Origin: Bilabrum cf. latius
Taxonomy: Eukaryota; Bigyra: Bicosoecida; Bigyra; Bicosoecida
Assembly (NCBI GenBank): GCA_965178125.1
Contig: OZ237766.1
Coordinates: 124,001 to 188,000 of the forward strand
Length of the DNA: 64,000 bases
Direction of reading: 5' to 3'
The notes under the pieces are model-generated. The model saw nothing but the letters and a program-made list of their open reading frames with translations, had not been told where the DNA came from and searched no databases. Below, piece after piece: positions 54,739-64,000 of the stretch. Within the stretch, counting starts at the first letter, position 1. Each line of letters begins with the position of its first letter. The position numbers were made by a program, and so were the translations under genes.

Positions 54739-56559
54739 ATGGCTCGGATAGCCATAGCTCATGATAATGTGGATACATTGCGTTCATTACTTCATGGTCA
54801 GACTGGTCCAAACGAGATTGATGAGGTCAGGGTAACTGCTCATCATTGACGCGCCTCTCAAAATCACCAGTTTGAAGAATGTGCTGGCATTTAGTGTACT
54901 TGTAATTCCTACTTACAGGTCCATTAGATCCCATTACTACATTTAGCGGCAAGGGAAGGAGCGGCAGGCTGTATCAAGTGTCTGATCGAAGAGGGCGCGT
55001 TCGTAGAAAAAATAGATGACATTGTGAGGAAAGCCCTTCTGCTAACATCACATGCAGCAAGTGGTATGTACATCCCACCCGTATATATTTACATTGTTAT
55101 GTTTCAGCTGGTCGCAGACAAAGGACCGTGCCATCCACGAAGCGACAAGCGGCGAAGCAGTTCGGGCTCTCGCATCCGCAGGGGCCAACATGAACACGCG
55201 CAACGCAGAGGTGAGCAAGGGGCTGTAGATTTGACCGGGTATATAGTTAACGTCCCAGCTACTGCATAATGTCGATCAGTGCGACTTCGAGCAGCAGCGA
55301 GCTGGGTCATTCGGGTACCAAAGATCTGCCGCTGCCTGACTGCCACCACCAGGAGTCCGCGGCGAATCATGACGCCTCCTACTGGTAGTTCATGCCAAGC
55401 ACGAGTGTTCGCAGGGCCTGACAAAGCTGCATAAAGCCATAGGAGGCGAATTCACTGATGAAAAGCTTGATGTTGTGACGGCATTGGTCGAGGCTGGCGC
55501 CGATCCCAACGTGCCGGATCGAGTGAGAAAGGGCTGCAGGATATATATTGGATCTGCACACCACAATATGGTATTATCTGGAGCCCTGTCTATTGTGATA
55601 TCGTCACCTGTGCCCTCCATATAACTCCTTTTTCTCGGGCATGCACCGCAGGACGGTGACACGCCCCTGCACTACCTGGCGTGGGTCTCCGGTACCCACG
55701 ACTTGCAGATAGAATGCGCTGAGCTGCTCCTTGATCACGGCGCTGACCGTACAACCAGAAACAAGGTTAGTTCAACCGGTTGACAGCACTTGCCGCACGA
55801 ATGCCCCGGCGCGCATGAGTCGCGGGATCGATAGTTTGAGTGGCTCGAATGCCCCGGCACACAGGCAGTGAAGGCAGATTTCCTCCACCTTCTACTATTA
55901 TCCACGCTGTATGACTCACGCAGAGTGGCCATACAGCCGATGCATGCCTGCGAAGCTACGAAAAAGACGCGCTGGCTGGCTACATTGCTGAGTACAGCCG
56001 AGTGCCCAGCAGTCTCGTGGCCTGGCGGCACGCGTGCGATGCCAGACGGGACGCCGAGATGGTGTTCCAAGCCGCTGCGGAGGGCAGGCCGATGGAGCTG
56101 GCCAGAAGGCTAAGGCTGGGCAAGCTAGCGGGAGGGCTGGAGATGAAGGGTTTCTTGCCAACCGGGCACTACGTCAGCCCACTGGCCGCAGCGGTGCTGG
56201 GGGCGCACTCGGAGTGTGCCAGATTGCTGCAGAGGGCAGGCGCCGGGGTGGAGCCAGACTATCACGCTATTCGTGCAGAGTACAAAAAAGAAACCACCAG
56301 TGGCAGTGGATCGTTCGCTGCCGCGAGCGGGTCTGGTGCACACTTTTCGTCCCTGCGGCGGGTGTCGCTGTCGGCTGAAGGTGTGGAGGGCAGCGTATCG
56401 GGAGCGGATTTCGAGCACATGATGCACTCGATCCGATCGATGAATGCTCACGTTGTGGGTCTCACTAAAGCAGTGCGTACGATGGCTGCTCGGCTGGATC
56501 AACTCGCCGCCAAGGTGGACGGGCATGCTGCGGTTGGTTCGGATGGGGCCTTGGATTGA
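54739..56559 (+). CDS. Ankyrin-repeat protein, six exons
   Basis: Exons 54739-54831, 54919-55023, 55118-55210, 55415-55522, 55652-55765 and 55924-56559 (TGA), all phase 0. Each early exon carries about one ankyrin unit. The donors are GTAACT, GTGAGG, GTGAGC, GTGAGA and GTTAGT, and the acceptors are CAG. The product is about 382 residues. Repeats seen are IPLLHLAAREGAAGCIKCLI, TKDRAIHEATSGEAVRALAS, KLHKAIGGEFTDEKLDVVTA, DGDTPLHYLAWVSG and a later YVSPLAAAVLGAHSECARLL. The C-terminus is a coiled coil (FEHMMHSIRSMNAHVVGLTK). Ankyrin repeats mediate protein binding; the partner is unknown. TAG 54925-54927 precedes IPLLHLAAREG. The first donor could instead be GTCAGG six bases earlier. A decayed copy of its 3' end lies at 59322. 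Confidence 0.87.
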
Positions 56560-57060
56560 GCTCCACTCCAGGTACCGTACCGTACGATCAGCTATAGCAT
56601 GAACGGTAGTGCAGCCAGCATTGTATTTACCATAAGATCAACTAATTGTGCTCAACTGCAACTGAGATCTGCGATCGCAATCCATGGATTAGGTGGGCAA
56701 CGTGAGACCCATCATCGCTAAAAAGGATACGCGCAGCAGGGCTGTGTGTAATTTAGGCCAAGACCGTTGTTAATACCGGAATCCAAGATCCGATTTTACT
56801 AGAATAGATCTAACTCGATCGTGAAGGGTACAGGCACTGAATCGAACACGAAAAAAAAGAATTAATAGATTCGATCTGTAGCTAAGCATGCACGTCACAC
56901 CTGCTCGTGCGTACTGTCAGCCGTCACCCGCGGCGGTAAGCCCGGACAGAGCAGAGCCAAGCAAATGAGCAAGATCAATGGATAGCGCAGCCGGGCCATG
57001 CGCGCCCGCGCAGTCCTGTCTCTGGCGGCCCACTTTTGCCTTTCTGCTCGCCGTCACAGC
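56560..57060. other. Intergenic between convergent genes, no gene seen
   Basis: About 500 bp, less GC-rich than flanking exons. It contains TACCGTACCGTACG near 56573 and a poly-A run near 56850. No supported reading frame. Confidence 0.5.
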
Positions 57061-58204
57061 TCATGGCCGTGCGCTTCCAGTCAGAGTCAGTCCCACGGCA
57101 AGTGCCGCAAACAGACCGCCCGCAGCGGTAGCAGCTGCGCCAACACCACTCGACAGGAGGGTCGTTTTGCTCGTACAGTCCGTCGTCTTGCTCGAAGCAG
57201 CACCGAAGCCGCCCGTGGCAGGCAGGGTAGAGAGGTCTTTGCACGACTACTCGGTAAGAGTACCCCACGTGTTCGAATTGTACGTATACGCAAGCAGGCA
57301 TTGCGTCTTCAATGCGTCAGTGCACTCCCCGCTTCCCTTGTCGATGCACTCCACATCACTGCTCGAGTAGGTGGTCACTTCGTAGTCTACGCCGTCCGTA
57401 GCGCCCTTCATCGTCTTGATCGTCGGTTCCCCGCTAAAAAGGAAGATGTTGGTAGACGTCTCCGCGCGAGCTCCAGAGTCGCACATGCTGCGATAATAAG
57501 GACCGGGCGGCGAGGCTAGGGAACATTAGCAAGCACGAGTACGCGAGGTGTGCCAAAGTGTGATTCCGGTGCGCGATGCGCTGCATCTCGCAAGCGGGAC
57601 GAGACAGAAACTCCGGGATACCTGACGGTGCCAACGTAAAGAGACATATTAAAAACTGCCACAAATCGTTTCTGTGCGTAATTCTCACTCGTAGCGCCAG
57701 GAGACATCGTTCGTGTACGTCCCCTTGAGTGCAGTCTGTGCGACAGCGGCACCAAAGCATGAAGCTGCGACTCGTGGGAAACGAGAAACAAAGTCACTGC
57801 AGTTGTGAGATGAAGACTATCTAGAATTATTGCCGATGAGGTCTGTTGCGCTGCGAAAGGTGCACGTGGCGCCCACGAGTCAAGGATGCACATTTGGGTG
57901 CAAACTAGCCACTGTGGTTAGGTGAAACAGTACAGATACGGGAAAGAGCTGCGATACTGTTGGCTCGCCCATCCTTACGGATAAACTAGCACTAAGCATG
58001 AAACGGAATCTACATACTATATGAAATCTGGCCATTGCAGAGGTCAACAGCATCCGAGGACAACGCCACAACCAGACTCGACCCTGCCAATCACAGTCCA
58101 TGTTCCACCCAATGCTTTGGCAAGTCATACTCATGCATTGGTCAATTTGTATGCACCAGTACGTTGACGAATGACTCACCGATCAAAGCCAGCGCGGTGT
58201 TCAT
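57061..58204 (-). CDS. Cys-rich secreted or cell-surface protein with C-terminal hydrophobic tail
   Basis: Four exons: 58180-58204, 58018-58083, 57689-57764 and 57061-57487 (TGA 57061-57063). The donors are GTGAGT, GTATGT and GTGAGA, the acceptors are GGCAG, CGCAG and CGCAG, and phases 1, 1 and 2 agree. The product is 197 residues. The spliced start MNTALALIGSSLVVALSSDA is a good signal peptide. The mature part has spaced cysteines (DLCNGQ, SCFGAAVAQ, DMCDSGARAE, VECIDKGSGECTDAL, TQCLLAY, SCKDL, DCTSK) and ends in a hydrophobic stretch VGAAATAAGGLFAALAVGL followed by TLTGSARP, as in GPI-anchored or tail-anchored proteins. TAG 57247-57249 is in frame between LTE and SCKDL; stopping there would remove the tail. 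The family is not recognised. Because the exons are short, the model rests on splice sites and phase. Confidence 0.7.
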
Positions 58205-59067
58205 GTTGTAGTTTCTTGGTTGCTGTGGTGGTTTTGTGAGTGCATGTGGAGCGCGACAGATCGCTACGAAAAATTGAACGTAACAAACAAACTTATAAGC
58301 TACTCGGGTGGGGGGAAAAGGGAGGGAAAGGAGGCCGACGACGGTGATGCCCGGCTCCCACTGCGCTTGGTCTACCATACTGGCGGTCTGCGTCCTTAAC
58401 GAATTCAATAAGTTAATGGCAGCAGTCCGCGCCCGCGCACCCCGATCTCCAGAAAGCACCTTCCTTTCCCGTTGTCACAGCGATCTACACGGAGGAGGGC
58501 TATGAAGTCATCATTTCAAAGGTCAGCAATGCCTCAGCATACAGGCCGGATTGTGGAGGAGAGGCTTGGCATGTGAATTGGAGCAAACTTGCACATGAAA
58601 CACTAGACCACGGACTAGACGAGGTTGGTCGTAAGCTACACACCGCCAGGAGGCATTGTTTCTGCCAAGAAGGTTTGCATTCATTTTTTGTACGCCTTTA
58701 AGTGTGCCTTACGGGATCTTCTTGTCTCTAAACAACGGAAAGCTAGGCCTCGGTGCGTGAGGGTTCTGGTTTAGCTAACGAGAATCCTACAGCATCGGAT
58801 CGGGAGGAGGCAAGGCAAGAGCGTGGATGTCCAGGTCAGGACATGGGCCAGGTGGATCACGATGGAGTTAGTAACGAAGATCCGGATCCGGGCAAATATC
58901 TTAGTCGATCATTAATTGCAGCCGCATTAGTTTGGTCACTGCGCACAATGTCGCCACGGAGGAGTAATAAAGGAGGGATGCACATACAGAGGGCTCGGCA
59001 CCATATCTGTACAGATCTATCACTGCGACATTGTTCCGTATGATCTACAGTCCTCGCTACGATGCCC
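58205..59067. other. Intergenic, no gene seen
   Basis: About 860 bp of lower GC content. A plus-strand frame at 58753-59043 has no domain, signal or splice support. It probably holds the promoter of the Cys-rich gene at its left end. Confidence 0.5.
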
Positions 59068-59236
59068 CCCCCCCCCCGACGGGTAGACCGGTGCGAGAAA
59101 TAAATTCTCTTCCAGTCTCCTCCAACTTGGGATGGATAACTGGTATATGATAGCCATTAGATAGAACCATAAAGATCCCAAGTTGGGGGAGACTGGAAGA
59201 AAATTTAATTCTCGCACCGGTCTGCCCGTCGGGGTT
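59068..59236. repeat. Fold-back element: about 60-bp inverted arms beside a poly-C run
   Basis: A run of about 13 C opens the element. The left arm (about 59077-59134; GACGGGTAGACCGGTGCGAG, later TCTTCCAGTCTCCTCCAACT) is repeated in reverse complement at about 59174-59233 (AGTTGGGGGAGACTGGAAGA, later CTCGCACCGGTCTGCCCGTC). The arms are roughly 90% identical, with a spacer of about 40 nt. It could be a small fold-back/MITE-like element or a long hairpin transcript. I saw no clear target-site duplication. Confidence 0.8.
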
Positions 59237-59321
59237 TGCTTGGCTCTGAGGGTTGTGGCGTATTGCCACCTATGTTTGACACGCGTGTGTCAGTGATCAA
59301 CGTGCGATCCAGATCTGATCC

Positions 59322-59382
59322 GGATGGCTGCTCGGCTGGATCAACTAGAGAAATCTAGCTGCCAAGGTGGATGGGCACGCTC
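59322..59382 (+). pseudogene. Decayed copy of the ankyrin gene 3' end
   Basis: GATGGCTGCTCGGCTGGATC, followed by AACT, is identical to 56483-56506 in the last exon of the ankyrin gene. An insertion of about 11 bp follows, then GCCAAGGTGGA-T-GGGCA-C-GCT, matching with single differences. Traces of the downstream sequence (AAAGTGAGACCCA) continue to about 59480. No open frame remains. Confidence 0.55.
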
Positions 59383-59737
59383 CACGTAACGCACGATTAG
59401 CTGTGGACTGCCCCGCAGCTGACTACTCGGCGTCAGCAGCCATGTAGCTACCCGTAGGATCAACATCATTTGCAAAGTGAGACCCAGCACTGCGATCCCC
59501 CCAAACTATTTGGCCGGTAGAGAAGATTTTTATCGGTTTTTACATAGATGTAGACTAGTATGACAGTGCAATCTTTACGGCCTGATTTGGTCGGATACTA
59601 TCACGTTGCGGTGCTATCGGTGGATCCCGCTCCGACTGGTGCAATCCGGAATCCGGATTCCGGATTGACTAGGCCCCTAGACTCTACATACAAAATGTCC
59701 AGCCCCCCTACTTGTACGCCGGCCGATCGTACGACCT
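59383..59737. other. Intergenic, no gene seen
   Basis: Sequence downstream of the decayed copy up to the stop of the repeat-protein gene. It contains a self-complementary CAATCCGGAATCCGGATTCC block at 59642-59661. No supported coding frame. Confidence 0.5.
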
Positions 59738-62258
59738 TCAGCCGCGCTTGTCCGCCGCTCCTCCTGCCGCAGCCCCGTCGCCGGCGGTCAAGAAGTCGCC
59801 GCGCTCGCCCAGCACCTTGCGCGCGGCAGAGTCCCCGCTCAGGAGATCGTGCCTTGCCACGGCCAGCGCCAGCGCCAGCGTCAGCCTCACGAACTCCGAC
59901 CTCGAGACCTTGCTCTTGCTTCCGTCCACGTCCTGCAGCACCATCCCAACGAGGTCGGTCTTGCTCTTTGACGAGGCAGACATGAACAGATCCGCCCTCG
60001 AACGCATCTCGCGGGCGGCTGCAGCCAGCCGGCGGCCGTCTCCCGCTACACCGTCCGCAGAACCCCCCGCCCCACCCTTGCCGCTTCCGGAAGCAGCCGC
60101 CACGGACGCAGCCCCGGCCTTGATGGGCTCCTGTGCCACCACCTCGGCCGGCACATCGTCCGCAATGGTGAACGCGAGTCGCGTGCAGTTCCCGCGGGTG
60201 TCGTCACGCAGCCGCTGTGCGAACACCTGTAGGTTGCTGGCCAGCAGCTGCGGAACCTCAGCCGCGGGGAGGGATCCGGAATCGTCCGACGAGTCGTGCT
60301 GATCGAAGGCACCGAGGAACTCGCGGAGGTCGGGCACCCGCAAAAAGAACCGGTGGGCCGCCTCTTTGTTCTCTCCGGAGATCTTCAGGCTCGCCCAGTA
60401 GTCACGGGTGACGTCTTCGGAGAGCCATTCAGCCACCGCCTCCACGTACCCAGGGGCAAGCAGCCCGCCCGCGCGTCGCGCCCTCGCGAAGTTGGCCCGC
60501 GACACTGCCACCAGGTCGCTGGGGCAGATGTCCGGCCTGACAGCAGCGAGGAAGAGGGCGCCCGCGATCCTGCAGAACTCCTCGAATGTCACCACGTCAT
60601 CGTCAAGGGCCCCGCAGTCCTCCATGAGCGCCTGCACGATGGCGTCCAGGTCCGCGGGCCTGGCCTTGGCGAGGGCGTCGAGGGACTGGCGCAGCATCCT
60701 GCGGGCGCGGGAGGGGTCAGAAGCGCGGTCCGCGAGTGCCGTCTGCAGGCTAGGGTCGTCGTGGAAGATCCTCCGCAGGAAGAATTTCCGCAGGTCTGTG
60801 ACCATGGCACGGAGAGAGTCATCGTCCCGGCGGACCATCTCGTCGGCACCAGCGAGCTCCTTGAACTGCCGGCCGAGCTGCGAGACGAACGTCGCGTCCG
60901 TCATGAGCGTCTGCATGGCGTCGTTCACCTTGCCCCGCACCAGAGTCACGTGCGGCCACGAGCCCCTCTCCAGCTCGAGGCAGAGCGAGTGCCAGAGTCC
61001 CTCTACGTATCGTCTCGCAGCTGCCCTTGCCCTGCTCTTGGCAGCAGCAGCCTCCGCAAGGAGACCATGTTCGTTCTTGTGAGCGCGGTGGTAGTCGATG
61101 CCCAGACCCATGGCCCGAGCGTTGGACTGCTTTAGCTCCTGCTCCAGGCTCCTGATGCGGGCTGCGTCGGCGGCTGCGTGAGCGACAAGCTGGGCCTCGT
61201 GATCGTGCGCCTTCTCGTAGTCGATGCCGTAACCCATCGCTGCCGCCTTGGCACGCGCGAGTTCCTGCTGCAGAGCGCGCTCGCGGGCTGCGGCAGCGGC
61301 ATGAGCGGCCATCAGCTTGGCTTCGTTCTCCTGGGCGCGGGAGGCATCGATTCCATAGCCCATGGCAGCGGCACGGGCGCTGGCCAGGTCGTGCTTGTAC
61401 TGGCGCGCGCGCGCAGCCTGTGCGGCTGCCTCTGCAATGGCCTGCTTCTCGTGCTCGTGTGACCTTTCAAAGTCGATCGAGGTCCCGATCAGGTGCCCGC
61501 GGGCGTCGGCTAGATCCCGTTCGAGAGCTCGCACTCGAGCTGCCTTGGCTGCATCGGATGCCATCAGCTGCCGCTCGTGATCGTGCGCCTTCTCGTAGTC
61601 GATGCCGTAACCCATCGCTGCCGCCTTGGCACGCGCGAGTTCCTGCTGCAGAGAGCGCTCGCGGGCTGCGGCAGCGGCATGGGCGGCCATCAGCTTGGCT
61701 TCGTTCTCCTGGGCGCGGGAGGCATCGATTCCATAGCCCATGGCAGCGGCACGGGCGCTGGCCAGGTCGTGCTTGTACTGGCGCGCGCGCGCAGCCTGTG
61801 CGGCTGCCTCTGCAATGGCCTGCTTCTCGTGCTCGTGTGACCTTTCAAAGTCGATCGAGGTCCCGATCAGGTGCCCGCGGGCGTCGGCCAGATCCCGCTG
61901 GAGGGCTCGCGCCTTGGCTGCACCCGCAGCCGCCTCGGCCAGCAATTGCCGCTCATGGTCGTGCGCCTTCTCGTAGTCGATGCCATAGCCCATTGCAGCG
62001 GCTTGGGAGCGGGAGAGCTCCTGCTGCAGAGCTCGCTCGCGTGCTGCGCTAGCTGCGTGTGCTGCCATCAGCTTGGCTTCGTTCTCCTGGGCGCGGGAAG
62101 CGTCGATGCCGTAGCCCATGGCCGCGGCTTGAGCCTCCCGCAGCTCCCTCGCGAGCTCATGGGCGTGGCCCGACTGAGCAGCTGCCTCTGCCACAAAGCG
62201 GCGCTCGTGCTCGGCGGCGGCGCGAGCAGCAGCGGCGGCTGCAGCCTCGCCTACCCCA
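59738..62258 (-). CDS. Repetitive coiled-coil protein with degenerate EF-hand-like C-terminus, 5' end unresolved
   Basis: The frame is open from about 62258 (further upstream without ATG) to TGA 59738-59740, at least 840 codons, and contains no TAG. The N-terminal 400 residues are repeating helical units of about 26-30 residues carrying AAAMGYGIDASRAQENEAKL, AAAMGYGIDYEKAHDHERQL or GHLIGTSIDFERSHEHEKQA, so the His/Glu-rich spacing recurs. The C-terminal 400 residues are globular and mostly helical (VTLVRGKVNDAMQTLMTDAT, DLRKFFLRRIFHDDPSLQT). They include two weak EF-hand-like segments (DDDVVTFEEFCRI and DVDGSKSKVSRSEFVRL). No family is recognised. A likely N-terminal extension in the next frame (ATG 62411, ending LTELEALAMG) meets this frame at a GGGG run, suggesting one missing or extra base, or an unseen exon. 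Confidence 0.75.
61199..61957. repeat. 378-bp tandem duplication inside the coiled-coil gene
   Basis: Two consecutive blocks about 378 bp long (starting near 61199 and 61577) are almost identical. Each encodes 126 residues, that is, one full set of the three repeat types. A third, more diverged set follows to about 62190. Confidence 0.9.
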
Positions 62259-62411
62259 TCGCCAGAGCTTCGAGCTCCGTCAATTGGTCCATGTGAGCCC
62301 GCAAGATCGCCTGCAATAGCGCTACCACCTGCGCAACATGGGCCAGTTGCAGTGAACAGGTATGCGGTGTGAAGCTGTGGAACGGCTCAAATGCTTGCAC
62401 AAAAGTGGCAT

Positions 62412-63000
62412 TCATGAGATGGTATGGGGTTAACATATACAAGAGAGCTTGATTTGTACACATTGCTAAGTTATTGTACGTGGGACGGCCATGTTCACCC
62501 ATTGTGCAGCAACATCGCTAGCATGTCACGCGCAGAAGTACCGTGCCGTGAAGCATGTGAAACATGCTAAGCAGTCACCCCAACGTGTTATCAATGATAC
62601 ATACAACAATGTTTATATCATTGGAAGGAAGAAACATGATGAGCCACGGTTTCGCAGATATTCCAATGGCGTTCCCACGGGACACGACTGAAGCGATCCA
62701 ACATTCAAGAGAGCTATGTAGTCAATAGCTTCCCGGCTTAAACCGCATAGACACACAACGAGTCTTACCACCACGACCTGCCACTGAATCCGCGGACCTT
62801 CCTGCCATGTTTAGTACTGGAGCTGTGCGCAGAGATGCACAAGCTGCGATCCATTCACGAGCACCGCCCGGTCGCAACGTGAATATGACATATTTCGGAA
62901 ATGTAATGAGCAATTTCAACCCTGATCGCGACGCAACGCGAGTGCTTCCTAACCACGCATTCCCACGATTGTATCCAACGACCCGTGAAATACCTTGCTT
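62412..63000. other. Lower-GC region without a supported gene
   Basis: About 590 bp upstream of the repeat-protein gene. Frames on both strands lack domain or splice evidence. Confidence 0.4.
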
Positions 63001-63230
63001 TTACAAGGGCTGTACCAAGTCGCGGTGGTCTGGCACTGCAATGCTTTGGGTGGTGGACAGGCGCAGCCGCTCCAGCGCATAGGCTGGATCATCAGCAGGA
63101 TTCAGCCGGCACACGTTCGGAGTTGCTTCTGCGATTGGATTGGCCAACAACGGGAATATCTTCTCTGAAGCAGGCTGCACGAACGTGCCGCCCGACAGAT
63201 TGGACAAGCGGTTGTAACCAGGAGGATCTG
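63001..63230 (-). CDS. Candidate terminal exon of an unresolved minus-strand gene
   Basis: The frame ends at TAA 63001-63003 and reads as protein-like sequence: PGYNRLSNLSGGTFVQPASE, KIFPLLANPIAEATPNVCRL, NPADDPAYALERLRLS. An acceptor CTGGCAG lies at about 63229. An upstream candidate first exon (ATG 63388, MQGDVGLQMRAPRDAAHREL) does not join it in phase with any good donor. No family is recognised. Confidence 0.3.
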
Positions 63231-63484
63231 CCAGTTCCGGATTTTATAAAATGCGCAGAAGTCATAGATTGACTGACTAAAGTACAGGAATGCAATGCCA
63301 GTGAAGCGCCCGAAGCGTATCACTTCAGCAGCTCGCGGTGGGCGGCGTCGCGCGGGGCCCTCATCTGCAAGCCGACATCCCCTTGCATCGCAAGTAGGCA
63401 CACAGGCAGTGTAGCAGTCGCACAGCCATGGTCATGAAGTGGACACGTAGAACACATAGAGCTCAAAAGGGATTAAGTTTTCAG

Positions 63485-64000
63485 GGCGTAGCCAGCAGGG
63501 TGTCTCGGATACTGCACGTATCAGCGAGGATGACGAGATGATCTTGTTGCAGGGACGCTTGGCATGCCTCTTAGACATAGGGCAACATTCCGCAGCCTAC
63601 AGCAACGAAGATCTAATGGTACACCCTGACGTATTTCCGGAAATCGTACCTGGCACTCTTGTGGGGCTAGTCAAACTAAATGCTGCCTCAACCCGGCATG
63701 CGGTGTCCCTGGCCGAGCCGACTGGCGCAAGCTCTGTCGAGCCGCAGGTGCCTCCATCCCTGCCGAAATCGGGCATGACGCGACATGCGTACACGAACAC
63801 ATTGGGCGGGACCTATTCAGCGGCAGATCGCGCAAAGAGCCCTCGCATGGGCCCCTCGGCCTCACCTGCAGCCTCGTCCTCCAAACGAGCACTGAAGGGC
63901 CTAGAATCTCTGGGGTTGCGAGGAGAACAGGCTGCCGGCGCCGCGCAAATACTGCGAACCTTGGAGATGCGGGGCATATCTGGAGGGTCCAGTGCAGCCG
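63485..64000 (+). CDS. Iml1/DEPDC5-like N-terminal fragment, runs off the window
   Basis: A frame entering after acceptor TTTTCAG (63484) stays open to the window end. An internal ATG at 63538 is a possible start instead. The segment YSNEDLMVHPDVFPEIVPG, followed by TLVGL, resembles the N-terminal domain of Iml1/DEPDC5 (S-x-D-x-L-V-x-NP-x-x-FP-x-I-x-x-G). DEPDC5 is the GATOR1 subunit that restrains TORC1. The following 100 residues are Ser/Ala/Pro-rich with one helical patch (LRTLEMRGI). The evidence is limited to about 30 residues, and the first exon is not identified. Confidence 0.45.

Noticed and set aside
58753-59043. Plus-strand 96-codon frame
   Set aside because: No domain, signal peptide or splice partner, and it lies in lower-GC intergenic DNA.
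1-64000. Programmed stop readthrough, pseudogenes or sequencing error as the cause of in-frame stops
   Set aside because: Only TAG is involved, never TAA or TGA, across all large genes on both strands. Random damage or error would hit all three, and readthrough genes would still use TAG as a terminator somewhere.
1-64000. UAG read as leucine or alanine, as in some other protist or organelle codes
   Set aside because: Sites in 6PGDH, PH, BolA, FMN reductase and PLAC8 are polar (Gln, Arg, Lys or Glu in relatives or the paralogue). None of the conserved sites calls for Leu or Ala.
1-64000. tRNA genes (including a CUA-anticodon tRNA), rRNA and CRISPR arrays
   Set aside because: I looked for T-loop GGTTCGA-type boxes and regular spacer arrays and saw none outside coding contexts. 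A covariance-model search would be needed to exclude tRNAs fully.
1-64000. Bacterial or viral contamination
   Set aside because: Phase-consistent spliceosomal introns occur in at least nine genes, and eukaryote-specific families are spread across the whole window.

Overview
The window is nuclear DNA of a GC-rich, flagellated protist. Genes are split by short spliceosomal introns (about 90-310 bp, GTAAG/GTGAG donors, CAG acceptors). There are no operons and no Shine-Dalgarno sites, and the products are typically eukaryotic: FYVE, PH, WW and ankyrin proteins, a NIPA transporter, CTU2/NCS2, a UPF1/SEN1-class helicase and a ciliary coiled-coil protein. The secreted EGF-repeat protein resembles large EGF/tenascin-like proteins of stramenopile algae and oomycetes, but I cannot name the organism.

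The central result is that the standard genetic code fails here. By hand count about 73 in-frame TAG codons lie inside 17 of the 22 gene models. None of these frames is broken by TAA or TGA, and every model whose 3' end is in the window stops at TGA (about 20) or TAA (2). TAG falls at conserved sites where Gln is usual or tolerated: the GLAVMG-Q-NL motif of 6-phosphogluconate dehydrogenase, the K-Q-G start of a PH domain, a BolA domain, an FMN reductase, a PLAC8 protein, an ankyrin protein and EGF-type repeats. I therefore read UAG as glutamine with UAA and UGA as stops, which is the assignment in NCBI table 15. All models below use that code. With the standard code most of these genes would shatter into fragments.

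Layout. 1-20.6 kb: end of a CFAP184-like ciliary gene; gnd (-); a gene with a WASHC3-like motif (+); a secreted methyltransferase (-); two tandem PLAC8 genes (+); a WW/PH gene (-); a 1,834-codon gene with CENP-C-like and SANT-like motifs (-). 20.9-38.6 kb: BolA (+); a coiled-coil gene (-); the EGF-repeat gene (+); the helicase with C-terminal winged-helix-like repeats (+); a PH/WW gene (-); a NIPA-like transporter (-). 38.9-54.4 kb: a 2,458-codon FYVE gene (-) diverging from CTU2 (+) across 150 bp; a small membrane protein (+); a Ser-rich gene (-); an FMN reductase (-). 54.7-64 kb: a six-exon ankyrin gene (+); a four-exon Cys-rich surface protein (-); a gene-poor stretch with a fold-back repeat and a decayed gene copy; a repetitive coiled-coil gene (-); the start of an Iml1/DEPDC5-like gene (+).

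A second unusual layer is a set of short words repeated far above chance on both strands, in exons and an intron and in different reading frames: GTGACGAGTG (about 26 exact copies), TTGTTCCCTGG (8), GGTTGCAACC (7) and CGTGCGATGCA. Their frame independence points to a DNA-level or RNA-level signal rather than protein selection.
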